DNA from: CAVYYW01 sp963772845
GTDB lineage: Bacteria; Bacillota; Bacilli; Bacillales; Sporolactobacillaceae
Assembly: GCA_963772845.1 (NCBI GenBank)
Contig: CAVYYW010000014.1
Span: 434,001 to 498,000 of the forward strand
Direction of reading: 5' to 3'
DNA: 64,000 nucleotides
The notes under the pieces were generated by a model. That model did not search any database. It was not told the DNA's origin and saw nothing but the letters and a program-made list of their open reading frames with translations. Both the position numbers and the translations under genes were made by a program. Position 1 is the first letter of the stretch; the number at the start of each line of letters is the position of its first letter. Below are positions 61,951 through 64,000 of the stretch, piece after piece.

Positions 61951-63321
61951 TGGCTGAAAATCGTCATGTAAGCGTCACAGCACTTACAAGGTACTTGAAG
62001 AAAAAATTAGAATCCGACCGTCATTTGCAGAGTGTACTGGTCAGAGGCGAAATTTCGAACTTTAAGCATCATTCAAGAGGGCATTTCTATTTAACGCTTA
62101 AGGATCAAGGATCCAGAATACAGGCAGTTATGTTTGCTTCAAATAATCAGAAATTGCTTTTTCAACCCGAAAATGGAATGAAGGTCCTAATTGAAGCTGA
62201 TTTATCAGTTTATGAGCCATATGGACAATACCAGCTTTATATTAAAAATATGCAGCCCGATGGAATCGGTAATTTATATCTGGCTTATGAGCAGCTCAAA
62301 AAGAAACTTGAAGCAGCAGGTTACTTTGATCCTGCTCATAAAAAAGCTCTTCCTGCGATGCCTCTGGAAATAGGGGTGATCACCTCACCGACCGGGGCAG
62401 CAATAAGAGATATACTCACAACTGTTAAAAGAAGATTTCCTGCCGCGCGGGTGACGCTTTTTCCTGTTTTAGTTCAGGGAGAGCACGCAGCATCTTCTAT
62501 CGCAAAGGCCATAATGCAAGCAAATCAGACTGAGTTTCTGGAAGTTCTGATTGTTGGACGTGGCGGCGGATCGATTGAAGAACTTTGGGCTTTCAATGAA
62601 GAAACGGTCGCCAATGCCATATATGGCTCTTCACTGCCTGTTATTTCAGCAGTCGGACATGAAACGGATTTCACCATTTCTGATTTTGTGTCCGATTTAA
62701 GGGCGGCGACACCAACTGCGGCTGCGGAACTTGTGGTTCCAAGCGTCAGTCAACTCTTAGAGAGACTCAGTGACAAAAGAAACCGTCTTCATTATTTTAT
62801 GACGCACAGGCTGCAGAACCAGAAAGAGAAATTACGGGTAATGGAAAATGCGTATGCCTTTAAATATCCCGCCCAATTGATGAGACAAAAAGAGCAGGAC
62901 TTAGACGGTATTCTCGAAAGAATGACGCGAGCAGCACAACAGCAAATGAAAGAGACCGCATACAGCTATAATGATTTAAAAAATCGTCTGCACTTGCAGC
63001 ACCCCGCCAGAACCATTCAAAATCTCTACCGCTCAGAGAAAGATTCTAGAGGACCGGCTGAAGCGTTCAATGAATCATGCTGTCAGAGATAAGCGCGGTA
63101 AATTTGAGGCGATGATGAGTCAACTCAACGTTTTAAGCCCGCTGAATATTATGGCTCGGGGGTACAGTTTGACCTATACTGAAGATCATCAGCTGATTAA
63201 AAGTGTCAAACAGGTCGACCCTGGTCAGGCCGTGAGAGTAAAGGTTAATGATGGTGAATTGGAATGCCACGTATGGGGGATAGAGGAGGATGAAGATGTC
63301 GGATCAGGTATCGGAAGATAA
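61950..63321 (+). CDS. xseA: Exodeoxyribonuclease VII large subunit (apparent frameshift)
   Basis: Degrades single-stranded DNA with XseB. N-terminal OB fold (VRGEISNFKHHSRGHFYLTLKD), then the catalytic region with GVITSPTGAAIRDIL, GRGGGSIEELWAFNEE and GHETDFTISDFVSDLRAATPTAAAE, and a coiled-coil. Near 63031-63045 the frame shifts; the expected EDRLKRSMNHAVRDKRGKFE and NVLSPLNIMARGYSLTY follow in the +1 frame. One extra base explains it. Joined length about 457 residues is normal. Start overlaps the folD stop by one base. Confidence 0.93.
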
Positions 63322-63571
63322 AACTGAAAAGAGTGAAGAGCCGGTCTCTGTTACATTTGAAGGGGCCATGGAACAACTTGAAAAAATCGTTCAACGGCTA
63401 GAAGAAGGTGACGTTCCTCTTGAACAGGCCATTAATCTTTATCAGGAGGGCATCCAGCTCTCAAAGCTTTGTCATGATAAGCTTCAAAATGTGGAGAAGA
63501 AAATGGACCAGGTTATGGATCAGGACGGTCAGGCAGAACCTTTGAATATCCAGGAGGATAAGCCGCAGTGA
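63296..63571 (+). CDS. xseB: Exodeoxyribonuclease VII small subunit
   Basis: 91-residue helical protein binding the XseA coiled coil. Signature: FEGAMEQLEKIVQRLEEGDVPLEQAINLYQEG. Start at 63296 lies six bases after GAGGAGG; an ATG at 63290 directly abuts the site. Overlaps the xseA end and the ispA start. Confidence 0.95.
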   Translation: MSDQVSEDKTEKSEEPVSVTFEGAMEQLEKIVQRLEEGDVPLEQAINLYQEGIQLSKLCHDKLQNVEKKMDQVMDQDGQAEPLNIQEDKPQ

Positions 63572-64000
63572 ATACGAATGTCGAGCAGTATATTAATACA
63601 GGAAAGAAAATTATCGATCAACAATTACTAATGCATATTGATAATCTATCTGCTTCTTCCAAATTGAAAGAAGCGATGCGATACTCCATAGAAGCAGGCG
63701 GGAAGCGGCTTAGGCCCATTTTGTTAATGGCGACAATGGAAGCGCTTGGCGTTTCTGCAGAAAAGGGCTACGCTATGGCTTCTGCACTTGAGATGATCCA
63801 TACGTACTCATTGATCCATGATGACCTTCCGGCTATGGACAATGATGATTTAAGACGCGGTAAAGCGACAAATCATATCGTGTTCGGTGAAGCAAGCGCG
63901 ATTTTAGCAGGTGACGCTTTGTTAACCTATGCATTTGAAGTCGCTGCTGAAGGCAGTGATACAGCGGGGGCTCCTGAAACTGTCCAGCTGATTTCAATGC
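63568..64000 (+). CDS. ispA: Farnesyl diphosphate synthase (5' part, cut by window edge)
   Basis: Condenses IPP with DMAPP and GPP. GTG start overlaps the xseB stop (GTGA), with AGGAGG upstream. About 144 residues visible: YSIEAGGKRLRPILLMA, the first Asp-rich motif DDLPAMD in MIHTYSLIHDDLPAMDND, DDLRRGKATNH. This loop layout is that of bacterial short-chain synthases. The rest lies outside the window. Confidence 0.95.
   Translation, partial: MNTNVEQYINTGKKIIDQQLLMHIDNLSASSKLKEAMRYSIEAGGKRLRPILLMATMEALGVSAEKGYAMASALEMIHTYSLIHDDLPAMDNDDLRRGKATNHIVFGEASAILAGDALLTYAFEVAAEGSDTAGAPETVQLISM

Overview
The window is chromosomal DNA from an endospore-forming, naturally competent member of the Bacillaceae. 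Gene content and order follow the Bacillus subtilis 168 chromosome from dnaG-sigA through yqf, yqg, comG, gcv and spoIIIA to acc, nusB, folD, xseAB and ispA (compared from memory; genus not determined). It is ordinary core genome with local replacements. There is no prophage, insertion sequence or CRISPR array.

Layout: (1) 1-5.3 kb holds the dnaG 3' end, sigA, and an inserted acyl-CoA dehydrogenase plus acyl-CoA ligase pair with a cre-like site. (2) 5.4-17.7 kb holds cccA, trmK, yqfO, ispH, yqfQ, nfo, yqfT, an orphan sporulation-type histidine kinase, yqfX, a nitroreductase, ispG, yqfZ, an NfeD protein and a DUF1189-like protein. (3) 17.9-18.4 kb is a five-tRNA cluster (Asn, Met, His, Ile2, Ser). 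(4) 18.6-29.1 kb holds sodA, pbpA, rpmG, fthC, mobA, nfrA, yqgT, yqgX, a methyltransferase and mgsR. (5) 29.2-34 kb is the comGA-GG competence pseudopilus operon with aroK and yqzE. (6) 34-42 kb holds moaA, the divergent yqhH-yqhG pair, and the glycine cleavage operon gcvT-gcvPA-gcvPB behind a tandem glycine riboswitch. (7) 43.7-52.5 kb holds yqhL, an NrdR-box-controlled B12-dependent ribonucleotide reductase, mntR, yqhO, yqhP, yqhQ, yqhR, aroQ and efp. (8) 52.8-58 kb is the complete spoIIIAA-AH operon. (9) 58-64 kb holds accB-accC-yqhY, nusB, folD, xseA-xseB and the start of ispA.

Two features stand out. First, three gene-free islands (about 13.8-14.6, 42.1-43.7 and 48.7-49.1 kb) are mosaics of the same diverged, GC-richer repeat modules, one of which keeps a conserved hairpin. 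Second, six conserved genes (sigA, pbpA, gcvPB, yqhR, aroQ, xseA) carry eight apparent single-base frameshifts with intact sequence on both sides. That pattern, including the essential gene sigA, points to residual sequencing or assembly indels rather than real gene loss.

Regulation readable in the sequence includes a tandem glycine riboswitch (gcv), paired NrdR boxes 32 bp apart (nrdJ), a cre-like site (acyl-CoA dehydrogenase), SigB-like promoters (mgsR, possibly moaA), a SigE-like promoter (spoIIIA), strong SigA-type promoters (tRNA cluster, rpmG) and many intrinsic terminators.
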